Shown: positions 37,401 to 49,084 of the stretch, piece by piece
Layout of the letters: every line of letters starts with the position of its first letter
How positions within the stretch are numbered: position 1 is the stretch's first letter
Origin: Acanthochlamys bracteata
Taxonomy: Eukaryota > Streptophyta > Magnoliopsida > Pandanales > Velloziaceae
Direction of reading: 5' to 3'
Assembly: GCA_019914995.1 (NCBI GenBank)
Contig: CM034142.1
Location: 2,384,993 to 2,448,992 of the forward strand
Length of the DNA: 64,000 nt
Notes under the pieces: model-generated
Told to the model about the DNA's origin: nothing
Database searches by the model: none
Seen by the model: only the letters and a program-made list of their open reading frames with translations
Translations under genes and position numbers: made by a program

Positions 37401-39054
37401 TATACTGGTTTTCCAGTTAAGAAATTTTCTTTACCTTTATTTAGAGGAAAAGAACAGTCTCTGCGGAAACCATTTAATAGCAGGATAAAAGGGGTTGAAT
37501 GATCATCTCAAGACTAGAAATAACCTTTTGTTCTAGCAAGGCATTACTAGCAGGTATAGAGTCTATTTCTAAGTAGGTATGGAGTCTAAACCCACATAGC
37601 TTTTCTAACAGGAGTTAAAAGTACAAACTCATATAGTGTTGTTCTTATAATATTTCGGAAGACTAAACTGAACTAAACCAGCATTCATTTTTTTAGCAAC
37701 AAAACATCCTTCCAAGGCATTGTCAGGACTTGTGATGCAACTGCAACAAGGAAGAGTGACAATAACCAAGAAGAAAAACAGACCACACTCTATCCTCCAA
37801 ACTCACAAAAAGTTGTGATATCAACAACAGTTGCTTATTACTGCCAAAGGAATTACAGCACTATTCAGAATAAAACTTATGAATAAGTAATGAAATAACA
37901 AGTATTCTTCATGCCACCAAAGGACAACCACAAAATGTTACTTTAGCTATAAAGATCTCTTATCTTAAAGTTAAGCTAAAACTGATTCTTTGAATGCCTC
38001 ATATGAAGCCTGTTCATAAAAACATACTCAATTATTAAACCACACTGAGAACTGGTTAAAGCGATAGCAGTCTTAAAACAGGTTTCCAGTTTATCTATGA
38101 AACAAATGATAGCGCACACACATTCAACACACTACAAGAGGCAAGTTTCAAACTTTAATCAAAAGAAAACCTAAATGTAGATATTAGCTCATTACCCATA
38201 GTACACAAATGTATATATGCAATAGAAGCATGTAAAAATATTCATGGTTTAAGTTTAGTAAACAAAATCCCTAAAACAAGTTAAAAGATACTGCAATGGT
38301 TTTACAACTCATGTTTGCTCAATGAATGGGACTAACAATTTTTCACCACAATAAACAAAGTACATTGCAAAAGCAAACTTCTTATAATTCAAGCAAGCTT
38401 AGGCATCAAACTTTAACCCTAGAATATCCTTTATTATACATAAAAGCCCTTCAAGAAAAAGATCACGGAGTGATGGAGACAGTTGAGTGATGCAAAGAAA
38501 AGCAAATTTCAAATTTTGATAGTCGATTAGGTAATGAAAGCCACTAAGCAAGAGATGCAAATTACTCAAACCTATTGCTCTTTCGTTATACTTAGTAAAA
38601 TTAGACTGCAAAATTATTCTCTTTTTTCTTTTTAACAAGAGATAACTAAATGTGAGAAGAAGAACATTCTTTTACACAACAAGAAACAAACAGATTGCAA
38701 AACCACTTTCTTTTACCACTTCCCAGTAATCAAGTTTCATACTTTAACCCAAACAAACCCGTAATATAGAGCAGTAGCGAACAAATCACCTCTAGATAAG
38801 GGTCTAGGAGGAGTGGAGACGGCTTGTGTCGACACGGAAAAGGCTCTCTTGATGTGGGACCCCGCCAGTGGCGCCGACCGAAGCCGTAAACGTGCTGAAC
38901 TCAATCCCGCAACCTTCGTTTGCTTCAACAGCAGCTGATGCCGCTGCCGCTGCTTTGAGAACAACGCAGACCGTGCTCTGCCGCCGAACAGAAGCCTCCG
39001 GCATGCCGCCGTTGAAGAACAAGACAATGAACGCAGCAGTGCTAAACCATCCAT
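28431..39054 (-). CDS. PREP1: Presequence protease PreP (M16C zinc metalloprotease)
   Basis: PreP degrades cleaved targeting peptides and other short peptides inside mitochondria and plastids. Nineteen exons join in phase into 1,075 residues (Arabidopsis PreP1 is about 1,080): 39054-38790, 37230-37050, 36134-35960, 35874-35742, 35569-35499, 34277-34194, 34060-33970, 32752-32232, 32136-31972, 31877-31659, 31388-31261, 31163-30974, 30539-30456, 30385-30288, 29835-29571, 29440-29278, 29158-28978, 28732-28661, 28572-28431. The start MDGLALLRSLSCSS opens an R/S/A-rich transit peptide of about 85 residues. The inverted zinc motif HILEH gives H157, E160 and H161; the third ligand is E257 in VVFNEMKG, 100 residues on as in the family. 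The C-terminal half keeps the RVRVSGGAYGG block. All introns are GT-AG; one alternate phase at exon 7/8 was settled by LSEYLD. Intact. PREP1 versus PREP2 cannot be told by eye. Confidence 0.96.
32862..33005. repeat. Imperfect tandem duplication in PreP intron 7
   Basis: AAATCGAAATGTCCAATAGG with flanking sequence occurs twice, about 108 bp apart, starting around 32,862 and 32,970. A short repeat of AGAAAGAAAATGTTC follows near 33,120-33,155. Likely local slippage or unequal exchange within the intron. Confidence 0.7.
34624..34871. mobile_element. 248 bp MITE in PreP intron 5
   Basis: Termini TTAAGGGTGTGTTTAC and, inverted, TTAAGGCTTGTTTACC. Same length and structure as 12,139-12,386 in LPAT2. 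ATG flanks both ends and may be a 3 bp target duplication. No coding capacity. Confidence 0.65.
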
Positions 39055-39342
39055 CTGTGTCAAAAGGAGAAGAGTGGTTATTTGAAGAAGAATCAAGAAG
39101 AAAACCTAAGTTCCGTTTAATTTCTTTTGCTTGCTTGGAGGAGTTTTTTGAGTTGAGTGAGGTCGTGATTGGTTTCGCCAATGTGAAGCGATTCTTTCTA
39201 TATTGGATTTTAGTTCTTCTTCTAGTAGTCTTACATGTGGATTTAGGCCGACCAAGAAAATTTTGGTTTTTAATTTAGTAATTGTTTTCTTGATCGATTT
39301 TGTTGTGATTGTGAAACTTGTGATCGTAGTTTGTTTGTCTGG

Positions 39343-39610
39343 GGTTTGTTTATCTAAGTTTCAAATTCACTTTTTCTAAATTTATTTTCAACTTTAACTA
39401 ATTTTTTGAATTAAATAATATAAAATTTAAAATAAATTTTTATTGCTAAAATTTATTTTAAATTTAAATTTTAAAACTAAAAATTTTACTTTCAAGCTGA
39501 CTTTAATATAAAAAAAATACAACTTTATATTTTATCAAACTCATTATAATTCTAAATTTATTTTTATAAATTTACTTTGAAAAGTAAATTTAATACCAAC
39601 ATAACCACTC
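39343..39610. mobile_element. MITE related to the 248 bp family
   Basis: Left GGGGTTTGTTTATCTAAG and right, inverted, GTGGTTATGTTGGTATTAAA enclose AT-rich sequence with TCACTTTTT/AAAAGTAAATTT arms. It resembles the 248 bp family in layout but is more diverged. It sits about 300 bp upstream of the PreP start. Confidence 0.4.
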
Positions 39611-39905
39611 CGTTAACAAAAAGATCTTGTTGGGTCATTTGTAATTTTGATTTTCCATGGAATTTAGAAGATTCTAAAAATGTTTACCTACATTACTTTT
39701 TCAATTAGATAGTTGTTTGATTTTAAAAATAAATTTTTCTTTAAGTCAAAATTGAATATACAGATTCTTTTGAGATTAAATTAAGATTTGAGATTTGTGA
39801 GAATAAAAATGTGAGCATTATGAACTTTGATGTTCATAATAATTTCACTTGGAGCTGGGCTTGGCGTTATTCACAACTCTACCACTTCTTTTTCCAGACG
39901 AGTCC

Positions 39906-40405
39906 ATTAGTACTTATAAAAAATACTGTTCTAAAATAAAAAATATTTTTATTTTATTTTAATAAATAAATTTTATTTTTTATCTCAAAAAATTAATAAA
40001 AATAAGTAATAATAAAATTTTATAATATAAAATTTTTTTATATTTTATAAATTTTTAAATAAATTTTATAAAATATTATAAAAAATTTATTAAAATATAA
40101 AATTAAAAAATTGAAAAGTATTTTTCTGAATGCCCAGTCAAAGAAATCCTAACACTCATCAATAGGGGTTGTTCAGGAGTGCTTATAAAAACTAGTTTTC
40201 TAAGATAAAAAATATTTTTATTTTATTTTGAGAAATGAATTTTATTTTTTTATCTAAAAAAATAATAAAATAAATAATATAAGATCTTACAATATAAAAT
40301 TTGTTTGTATTTTTTAAAATTTTAAATAAATTTTATAAAATACTATAAAAAATTTATTTGACAACGCAAAATTGAAAATTTGGAAAATGCTTTTCTATAA
40401 AGCAA
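39906..40405. mobile_element. Two adjacent AT-rich MITEs, GTGCTTAT family, copies 2 and 3
   Basis: Copies at about 39,906-40,135 and 40,165-40,405 share TACTTATAAAAA or GTGCTTATAAAAA starts, then AAAAATATTTTTATTTTATT, and a common core with TTTTATAAAATATTATAAAA. Direct orientation. No coding capacity. Confidence 0.55.
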
Positions 40406-40409
40406 TGCT

Positions 40410-42160
40410 ATTCATTAGTAAGCGAGAGCGTGCGCGCCATGTGCATGGTTCGCAAATTTTCACCAAAGAATATGATCGAAGAGAATCATTAGCTTAAAAA
40501 AACGTCTAAAAAAAATAGACAAAGGAAGTCTTTTGAATTAGGCGAATGACTGGAGTTAACTCACTCACCGACGACTATACTCAATATCAAAATGTCCATT
40601 TGACCTAATTTGCGCCTCATACAATCCTCTATGATATTACAAAATCAATATCTTTTTATTTGTGAATTAAAAACTATATGCTATTAATTTGCAATGCTTT
40701 AAGTATGGAAGAACAACTTAGCAACATCAAAATATTTTCAGCAACTTTCATTGATTGATATTGGACCTTCAAGTACGACAATCTTTTACTTCAATAAGGT
40801 ATATCATAAGCTCCAAATGAATTGCTACTTCAAACTTTCACAACTTCAATTGAAAACAAAGATACGAGATAAAACATTAGGTAATGGACAAAAAAACTTG
40901 CATTCCAAAATTGAAATAGACTTAAAAGCTATTATATAAATAAGATAGCAACACATTTACTGATGTAAACATATTTTCAACAAAAGAAGAAGAAGTATTG
41001 GGGTAACCTTAAATAATAGTTTAAATGAGAAAAACAACGGATGGAACAACTTAGCCACTCGTTGATAACAATGTTAAAAATATGAAAACAAAATATAAAA
41101 ATCAAAGCAAACAAATCAAATTTTAGAACTAAAAGAAAATATAACTTGTTCGATAATATTCTAAACTAATTTAGATGTTAACAAAAGAATTTAAAAATAA
41201 TAAATTTTAGCTCAACAAAATCATCCTAGAACTAATGATGCCATCGTAGCTCTACACGAACTCTACCGACCCCCATTGAAGCTCCAGTTAGGATAGCTGG
41301 AGTTTGAAAAGGAAAATAGTAAAAAGCACCTATAAACAATACCAAACGGGGATTTTATGAGATAAATAACGGATGGACATGTTAGGGCCTTTTTTATAAC
41401 AATGTCCAAAATATGAAACAGAATATAAAAATCAAAAGTATGAAACAAAGTATGATCTCTTTCCATAAAAATAATCTTTAAAATGTCATTTCAATCTACG
41501 TATAGAGATCAGAACGAAATTCAAACCAACGAACAAAGTATAGTACTTTGACCTTGATCGGTTTAGAGTTATCTTTATATTATCTAAAGATATTCTAAAT
41601 ATTCTCTAATATATAAAATCTATAAATAAATATTTTAAAATATTCTTGATTGATCTAGTATTTTTCAAATACACTTGCAATTAGTTGGCACGATCATATA
41701 TATTTCACCGACGAGAGTGAATTTACTATAAAAATTAGGATAAATTTGCAACAAATTTGAAAACTTTACAATGGGAGAAGACGAGCAGGGAGAATAAGTT
41801 TTGAGCGCTGAAAAGCCGTAGAAGATTTACGTTGAGGATATTTTGATTCTTTGATATAAAAAATATTTAGAAAAATAAATTTGGAAAGGTGCACAACAAA
41901 AGCAAAGTTCAGTTGGATGTTGCCTATTTAATCAAATAATCTAATTTTAAATCGATAGCAGAAGCAATCACCAACGGCATATTTGAAACTGGCTTTTGAT
42001 TGTGGCACATCATTTTGTTCAAGTCTGCAATCATTGTGAAAGATGACATATCGGAGTAAAACCTAGATCGAAGAAGAAACTAGCTATTGTCGAGCAATTT
42101 CATGAATTTCATCCTTTTGATTTTTTTATCAACAAAATGGCAAACCAATCACACATGTTT
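40410..42160. other. Non-genic stretch
   Basis: AT-rich; no exon, RNA gene or definable repeat seen. An imperfect repeat of ATATGAAAACAAAATATAAAAA-like sequence at about 41,075 and 41,415 hints at an old local duplication. Confidence 0.4.
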
Positions 42161-42179
42161 ATTGTTTGTTTTTTTCAAC

Positions 42180-42345
42180 CCTCATAGGTTCGACCCGGGC
42201 GGGTGATTCAACCGGTTCGACTCATAAACCGTTCGGATCAATTCGGGTCGATCGCTTGAACGATTTATTTATAGATCCGGACCGATTTGGTATCCGAGTC
42301 GACTCAGACGGTCTAATCCGGGTCTGACAATACTGGTCATAACAT
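42180..42345. repeat. hAT-like terminal fragment, CCGGGT-rich, copy A
   Basis: A GC-richer block with CGACCCGGGCGGGTGATTC, CCGGTTCGACTC and CGGGTCGATCG ends in GACAATACTGGTCATAACAT. Blocks of this style form the ends of many plant hAT elements (inverted form starts CAGTATTGTCAGACCCGG). A related end in the same orientation lies at 43,570-43,685. Confidence 0.45.
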
Positions 42346-43569
42346 GTTTTTATCATTAATAATCTTTAGTGTATACCAAAATTTCTAATAGCAAGTTAAG
42401 TTGCTGCTTCTCGTTATTGCTTTGATTGCTGCTTTTTGGCAGTGCTCAGGTCACTTTGATCAAAATTTATTGTTCGGCGTCCCACTGACAACACTAAGGA
42501 GCGTCGCTCTCTCTCTGAGAAATGGAGAACTCCGGTGGCGGTCTTATCTTATCTTTCTCTCTAACATCCGAAGTAAAATGTTTATCTTCTTCTTATTTCT
42601 GTTAAATTGAATTAAACAAATAGTTTTAATGTTACTACTAACCAGATTCGCGATGAATGCTGCATGATTGATTCTTCCCCTCAATTGTTGAAAGTCTCTT
42701 CTCTTCTCTTCTTCCTCTCGATTGAGCTCGAATTAATCTAATCATGGAATTATGGGCAGGGTTTCTTTCCCCTCCTCTTTAGATAAATACAAACAAGAAT
42801 CTTATAGGATGTAATGGCTAACTTGCCTTATCATAATTATCATGCATTATTACTTAATAGATGTATGTTAATCTCTTTAAAACTTTTTTCTTCTTTCCTC
42901 GATTCAGTTGTGCTTATTGATTGATTGATTTATGTTCAAACTAACAGATCTTTTTGCAGCTACTGATTTATTGATATCCAAAGCTTTCGGCAATGGTTTT
43001 CTTACTTGAATTTTAATTATTTGAAACTTGCTTCTGCTTTGAAGACTATATTTGTTATGCTCATTATTTTTGAAGGAAGGCTGATTGTTAGTCTTGTAGG
43101 CTTGTTGCTATTATATTACTAGCTAGAACAGTAAGGTTGGTTGAAGTAGCTACTGGAATTCTAGAACATCAAGGCTAATTGCTGGCTGCTAGATGTTATT
43201 GCAATTAGTTGTAACTTGTAACTTGCTGGCTGATTGTAAAGAATTGTTCTTATGATGTCATTTTTGTTGTTTGTAACTTATAGTTGTTACTTGATGCTGA
43301 GATATTATTGCTTGTATTTTTGACTTGATACCATATTGCTTGCTGTTGGTTGAATGATAATGTTTATTATTGATATTGTTACTTATTATTAGTGAAGTTG
43401 TTACTTGTTATTAGCTATTGTTGCCTTACTGGATGGTGTTTGAGGCTTATTACTGCCTTCTAAATAGTATTAATGTTGTTTGAACCAGAATGTTATGATA
43501 GTATGCATGGTATTAAGTTGCCATACTTAATAAGGCATATAAGTGATGTTAGAATATAAATGGCTCATG
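42346..43569. other. Non-genic stretch between two hAT-like ends
   Basis: T- and TTG-rich sequence without a sustained frame. A short frame at 42,401-42,610 is not family-like. It may be the interior of a decayed transposon. Confidence 0.35.
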
Positions 43570-43685
43570 GCTAAATGGTGAGGTGGTGAGGTTAACCCGC
43601 CGAATCAACTCGTCACCCGTTGACTCGGATGGCAAATCGGATCGCTGTTTGGGTCGATTTCGATAACACTAGTTATGACATAATA
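43570..43685. repeat. hAT-like terminal fragment, copy B
   Basis: Contains TTAACCCGCCGAATCAACTC, CCCGTTGACTCGGATGG and GTTTGGGTCGATTTCGATAA, and ends ACACTAGTTATGACAT, matching copy A's end in the same orientation. Confidence 0.45.
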
Positions 43686-44015
43686 TTTTGGAACTTAAAA
43701 AGTTCCACATAAGTGTTCTCAAAATATGAAAATTTCATGTTTTCAGGAATCCATAAGCTTAGAAAGTAGTATAAATAGATATAAATTTTGAAATTTTTTT
43801 AATGTGAGAAACTATAACTCAAATGATTCAAAAAAAATTTCTTTCTAAGTTTTAAATTCATTTATAATAGTGAAGTGAACTAGTAATAGTTGATCCCGTA
43901 ATAACTTTTTATAGGCATCAAATTTAAGATCTTTTGTTAACCAACTCTTCTACATGTAGTTTTAGAATTCTCTTAGAATTAATGATAATTTTCAAAATTA
44001 TATATATATATGTGG

Positions 44016-44370
44016 AAAAGATAGAGGCACTTTAATTTTTATGCACACTCTAGCGCACTCCATGGCCGTTTGTGGCCGTGGAGACCTCCAAATCCAATCT
44101 TTACCGTTAGACATGAAGAAATACGAGTCATTAATATACTGACAAAATTTCATCCCGATCGGACTACGAATAAACCTTCATCTGGTCACTTGATAAGGAT
44201 GACAAATAGTAAAAGTTAACAAAATATATATATATCTCCTTTTTTAGTCATCTTAATCAAGTGACGGGATGAAGGTCTATTCGTAGTCCGATCGGGATAA
44301 AATTTTGTCAGTATGTTAAAAACTCATAATTCTTTATATCCAACTGTAAAAATTAGAGTGCCCCTATATA
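44016..44370. repeat. Long inverted-repeat element, second locus
   Basis: Arms of about 95 bp at 44,110-44,202 and 44,246-44,346 share ATTCGTAGTCCGATCGGGAT and TCAAGTGAC blocks; the outer parts are less well paired. Flanked by (TA)n. Same family as 23,321-23,740: both carry TCGTAGTCCGAT, a GATCAAGTGAC-like motif and a CCAAC(G/T)GT-type block at matching places. Confidence 0.7.
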
Positions 44371-44494
44371 TGTATATATATATATATAGCAAACAAGAAA
44401 CATCGATATTTATGTATAAAAATATTTTAAAAACGTTGACAGATTTCCTATAATTTTAAACATTTATTAATAACATGGCAGTTTGGCATTGCAT

Positions 44495-44725
44495 TTACAG
44501 AAAGTAATTTTTTAATTTTTTAATTTATATTTTTCAATAAATTTTTTTACAATTTTCTATAGAATTTATTTAAAAATATAGAAAGTGTAACAAAATTTTA
44601 CGTAGTAAGATCTTATTATCGCTTATGTTTTCAATTTTTAAGATAAAAAAATAAATTTTATTTTTTAAAATTAGATAAAAATATTTTTTATTTTAAAAAA
44701 ATACTTTTCAAAATCACTCTCCACC
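44495..44725. mobile_element. AT-rich MITE, GTGCTTAT family, copy 4
   Basis: The inverted strand starts GTGATTTTGAAAAGTATTTT and carries the family core AATAAGATCTTACTACG and AAATAAATTCTATAGAAAAT. Ends are worn. Confidence 0.45.
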
Positions 44726-44729
44726 ACTC

Positions 44730-45450
44730 ACAAACTAAACTTATCAGGTAGCGCATGTATAGGTGCAAAATGGTCATCGGTCCGAGCATTAGCCCGTCCG
44801 ATTCAGTGAATAATACTAGAAATAGTAATAGTCAAAAAATTGCAACTTACAACTCACAATAAGAATCTAACTGAACAATTTTTAAAATTATTTTTAAATT
44901 AAAATATTTCAAATACAAGTAAAAGTATATAATTATATATACATTACAAATTTATAATATTTTTTTATATTTTAATATTAATTTCTGAAAGTATTTTTTT
45001 TAATTTTTTATTATTTTAAATATTTATTTTGAAAATAAATAAATAATAGATAAATAAGTTAGCCTTGATTTAAAAATTTGTATCCGGCACGGTTCAGCTA
45101 TAATTTGTATTTTTGATTTGGTCCACCCGTTTTTCCACTTATAACTGCACGGATGAAATCAATTCATGCTAGTCTCTCCTTATCCCACGAAAAAGAAAGG
45201 AAATAAGATGAATCATTAAATGTCATATATATCGTAATTGATGTAGTTCATTGATTAATTCAAATGGAATTAATGTCATGCATATGACGTTGAATTCAAT
45301 GCAGGGCTTGCATCAAGTTGGAATTATTGTCTTGGTAGTCTCTTCTTGTCTCATGCGGGAAATAAAAAAGAATTTATTAAAAAAACATTCAATGCCAAAT
45401 ATCTCTTCTCATCTCATGCAAAAAGCTTTCCTTTCAATTAAACACAGAAG
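44730..45450. other. Upstream region of the carboxylesterase
   Basis: AT-rich, no exon seen. A short frame at 45,251-45,514 runs into the promoter and is not family-like. Confidence 0.4.
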
Positions 45451-45457
45451 ATTTCCC

Positions 45458-45464
45458 TATAAAT
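45458..45464 (+). promoter_or_regulatory. Candidate TATA box of the carboxylesterase
   Basis: TATAAAT lies 115 bases before the ATG, in a CCC-TATAAAT context. With a leader of about 80 bases this is a plausible core promoter. Confidence 0.5.
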
Positions 45465-45572
45465 CTGGTCAACTGCTAACTAGAAATCCAACCCCACAAA
45501 ATCTTAAAAAATAAAAAGTAAAAACAAAAGCTACACATTTTCCTCATCGGAGATTCAAAACTAACAATAACG

Positions 45573-46568
45573 ATGGATCCTCGTTCCTGCACCGGCAGCA
45601 ACATCAGCAGCAGCAGCAGCAGCAGCGAAATCGCCATTGACATGTCTCCGTTCGTCATCGTTTACAAAGACGGTCGCATTGAACGTCCAATGGGCACACC
45701 AAACGTTCCCCCCTCAACAGACCCTACCACCGGCGTCGTCTGCAAAGATGTCATCATCGCCGCTACCGTCTCAGCTCGTCTTTACCTCCCTAAAACTCAG
45801 TCAGGGGAAACACTCCCTGTTCTTGTCTACTACCACGGCGGCGGCTTCTGTATCGAGTCACCGTTCTCTTCGCTGTACCAAGGTTACATTACCTCGCTGG
45901 TCACCAAGGCAAATGTTATAGCAGTGTCTGTAGACTACAGGCTGGCTCCGGAGAACCCGTTACCTGCAGCCTATGACGACGCATGGACAGCGTTGCAGTT
46001 TGTAATAGCCAAAAAGGATCAGTGGATCTCTGATTACGGTGATATGGAAAAATTGTTCATTGCAGGTGATAGTGCTGGAGGAAATATCGTGCATAACATT
46101 GCGATGCGTGCAGGTAAAGAAGGGTTGACGCCAAAGTTCAGAGGAGCTGCATTGGTGCATCCTTACTTCTGGGGACCTGAAAGGTTACAGTCGGAGATGC
46201 CACGGGATCCAAAGTCGTCGGAAGAGGAAGGACGGCCGATGCTGGACGTTGCGTTAGTTGATTCGATGTGGGCTTTCGTTTGCCCGTCGTCGACAGGGTT
46301 TGATGATCCGAGGGTGAACCCATGGACGGAAAACGCGCCGAGCCTTAAAGGAGTATATGCCGAGAGAGTGCTTATTTTTGTTGCGGCGAAGGATGTGTTG
46401 CGTGATAGAGGGAGAGAGTACTTCGAAAGGTTGAAGGGTAGCGGATGGACTGGCTCGGCGGAGATCATGGAGACGGAAGGGGAGGATCATGTGTTCCATT
46501 TGTTCAATCCTAAGTGCGCCAAAGCCCTTGCCAAGGTGGAGAGGCTTGCAGCTTTCCTCCGATCTTAA
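45573..46568 (+). CDS. Plant carboxylesterase (CXE, GID1-like alpha/beta hydrolase)
   Basis: A single intact exon of 331 residues, the usual length for this family. The oxyanion-hole motif HGGGF is at 88-92, the nucleophile S167 sits in GDSAGG, and the triad is completed by D274 (AAKDVLRD) and H306 (GEDHVFHL). An early serine run (SSSSSSS, 12-18, from AGC repeats) is the only odd feature. Such class I carboxylesterases hydrolyse short-chain esters and include 2-hydroxyisoflavanone dehydratases; the substrate here cannot be read from sequence. GID1 receptors share the fold but lack the catalytic His, which is present here, so I call it an enzyme. No signal peptide; probably cytosolic. The start was chosen at the first Met, before the conserved MSPFVIVYKDGRIER block at 24-38. 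Confidence 0.94.
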   Translation: MDPRSCTGSNISSSSSSSEIAIDMSPFVIVYKDGRIERPMGTPNVPPSTDPTTGVVCKDVIIAATVSARLYLPKTQSGETLPVLVYYHGGGFCIESPFSSLYQGYITSLVTKANVIAVSVDYRLAPENPLPAAYDDAWTALQFVIAKKDQWISDYGDMEKLFIAGDSAGGNIVHNIAMRAGKEGLTPKFRGAALVHPYFWGPERLQSEMPRDPKSSEEEGRPMLDVALVDSMWAFVCPSSTGFDDPRVNPWTENAPSLKGVYAERVLIFVAAKDVLRDRGREYFERLKGSGWTGSAEIMETEGEDHVFHLFNPKCAKALAKVERLAAFLRS

Positions 46569-46866
46569 AATCCGTCCATAAATATACCTATTAGTGTTCT
46601 AAATAAACTATTTAATTAGCTATACATCGTCTGAAAAATAAATTTTTAGATGTGTACGGAAGTCTTTGCAGGGATTAATTGTTAGCGTGACTTAATTGAC
46701 AATAATATCGTTATGCATACTCTTTATAAATATACTTTTATTGTGTAATTTTTAGTTACAAAATACCTCTACTGACCAAAGCATTAGAGGAAGGTCTTCG
46801 TAGCGGGCCACTGCCGCTTCATCCGATGCGATTCAATTGATCAGGCCAAATTCAGCCAGTCTGACT

Positions 46867-47090
46867 ATACCTGACTATTCTAAAATAAAATTTTTTTTAA
46901 AAAAAATAAGTTTTTTTAACTTAAAAAAATAATAATAATATATAATAAAAAAATCTCATTATATATAATTTTTTATATATTTTAAAATTTTCAATAAATT
47001 TTTTAAATATCTATAAAAAATATATTAAAAAATATAAAATTAAAAATTAAAAATTTGATTTTGACATAAGCAATGCCAAATGCTTCTTAG
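46867..47090. mobile_element. AT-rich MITE, GTGCTTAT family, copy 5
   Basis: Starts near CTATTCTAAAATAAAA and ends GACATAAGCAATGCC, with the family core TTTTATATATTTTAAAAT and TTCAATAAATTTT between. Downstream of the carboxylesterase. Confidence 0.4.
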
Positions 47091-48084
47091 TTGTCGCTGC
47101 TTCGTCTGCTGTTGCTGCTACTCTCTTTTTCATACTCCCTTTTATTTCTATACTGCCCCTTATTGGGTGTGACGGTCGATTTCGACAAAGTGGAGACATT
47201 GTTTATAGCTCAATTGCATGCTCATCATTGACCATACCCTCTTTTGGCCTTCATATCACTTTGCGGAGTTTCGGTGGATGAGATCGATATCGAGAGAGAG
47301 AAGAGATTGCAAGCTTGGATGAAGATTTGGAGGCACGAAGAAAATAATAAAATAAATAAAAAGTTAAAATAAAGAGAAAGGAAGGAAGAGGAGAAGAAAA
47401 TACTTGTAGCACTTCGAAGAGCAAAAAAGAATGAAAAGAAAGGAAGGAGTAACCAAAAAATACCGTTAGAGAACTAAAAGAAAAAAAATAAAGAAAATAA
47501 ATGTTTCCTGTGCTTTTAAAGTCACTGCTTATGCAAGACTGAAGTTTTTGGAGTTGCTATTTGCTCTTTGTTCTTCCACAAATTGATTTGTTTATTAGAT
47601 CCGTGCTCCTTCAGTGCACAAGGAATTGACCTATTTGAACTCTAGCTACACGAGTGTTGCACTCGTTGCGTACGAGTTATCCTTCATCAGACAACTTATA
47701 CAAGAATTCGTGGAAGAGTTAAACAAAGGTTTATCAGCTCTACAATTAATGGTTCACAGCCTTGAGCAATCAATAAAGGACCAGTAATGAACAGTTTTGG
47801 TAAATATAGAATCTCACTATCTTTTATTTCTTACATTGATTTTTCAATACTTTGATCTTCAAGAATCAGCTTGCTACTAGTAGTTTAGGGTAAATCTAAT
47901 TACACAAACTTTACTGTCGTTATTGATAGTTGGTCGGAGGGTTACTAATCAACTATATTGTAACCTATAATTAGAGAAATTGATAAGATAAAATTGATAG
48001 TTGATTCAAGAGTATGAAATTGATGTTATCGATACTAAAATCAAGATTAGCTTATATTGCCAATGCCGACAAGCCGTGTATCTA
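47091..48084. other. Non-genic stretch
   Basis: Purine-rich at 47,280-47,520, otherwise mixed. No exon, RNA gene or repeat defined. Confidence 0.4.
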
Positions 48085-48628
48085 GTCACAAGCAAGGTTA
48101 TCAAAATTCTGAGTTAAATTTTAAAATCCTACGATTTTACGATTTTATTTCACCCAGACGATCCTGATCTCAAGTAAGATTTTTTTTGAGTAAAATTCCA
48201 CCTAGATTCCGATTTAAATCTTAAAATAAGTTAAGTCTCGATCTTTTTACGATCTTATACGATTTTATTTTTGAAGAAAATTTTGTAATTAACTATATTT
48301 GAAGATTTTTTATAAACTTTTAGAGAGATTTCTATAAAATTTGAATGTTTTCTGAAAAAATATAATTTTGAAAATTTTCTATAAAATATAGAGGAATTTT
48401 TTTATAAAATTTTAAAAAGTTTAAATTTTTTTAAATGTACTAAATTTTTTTTTGAAAAAGTATTAGAAGAACTTTTATAAAAGATCCTTAATGGTATTGA
48501 AAAAAAAATTCGTAAAATTTATCGGTATGTAAAATCTTACGATCTTACCTTAAGATCCCGATTTTACGATCATACTCAAGCGAAACGATACTACCTAAGA
48601 TTCCGATTTTGATAACCTTGGTCACAAG
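48085..48628. mobile_element. hAT-type MITE, copy 2 (528 bp with 8 bp TSD)
   Basis: The element spans 48,093-48,620, starts CAAGGTTATCAAAATTC and ends with the inverted form of CAAGGTTATCAAAATCGG. A perfect 8 bp duplication, GTCACAAG, flanks it at 48,085-48,092 and 48,621-48,628. It is the reverse complement of the family at 1,215-1,737, aligning along the whole length with small differences. Confidence 0.88.
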
Positions 48629-48689
48629 GGTTGGAACAACAACATTATCACTCCTTTTTTCATTAACTGATACCTTACTTGTTCCATCT

Positions 48690-49080
48690 TTTACAAACAA
48701 ATTGATATATTTATAGACCAGACTACTAAGAAAATAAATTATTGTGTACTCTTAGAATTGGAAAAATTGGCCATAATAATCTAAGATTGGTAAAATACTC
48801 ATATGTTTGGGTTAGCTACTCTGATGACAATAGATCCATAGACGATAAGAGAAGCATGATTAAAAGAAAAGTTGATCTTATTATAGAATTGAATCTAAGC
48901 ATAGAAGAACATCCCTCTCGTCCACCAATACTAGAAGATCAATCTACTAAAAATATTACTAAGGTAAATTCTCATACTACTCTAACTTCTAATAATGTAT
49001 TAGGCACTCATACTAGTTATAAGTTACCTTTTAAGCATAATCATGCCAAACCACTAGATGTATTTTCTCAAGTTTATTAG
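48690..49080 (+). mobile_element. Possible Copia fossil fragment
   Basis: A 112-residue frame (48,742-49,080) ends TSYKLPFKHNHAKPLDVFSQ, which recalls the linker between integrase and reverse transcriptase in plant Copia polyproteins (YxLPxRxNRGxPPxRxS). Nothing else of the element is recognisable around it. Weak call. Confidence 0.35.
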
Positions 49081-49084
49081 AACC

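Noticed and set aside
38868-39278. Plus-strand frame of 136 codons
   Set aside because: It is antisense to PreP exon 1, whose minus-strand transit peptide and start fit the family; the plus frame has no family features.
42185-42230. GGTTCGACCC and GGTTCGACTC, resembling a tRNA T-loop
   Set aside because: No acceptor stem, D-arm or anticodon arm could be placed; the block fits a hAT-like repeat end better.
46163-46499. Minus-strand frames of 81-101 codons within the carboxylesterase
   Set aside because: Antisense shadows of a clear alpha/beta hydrolase coding region.
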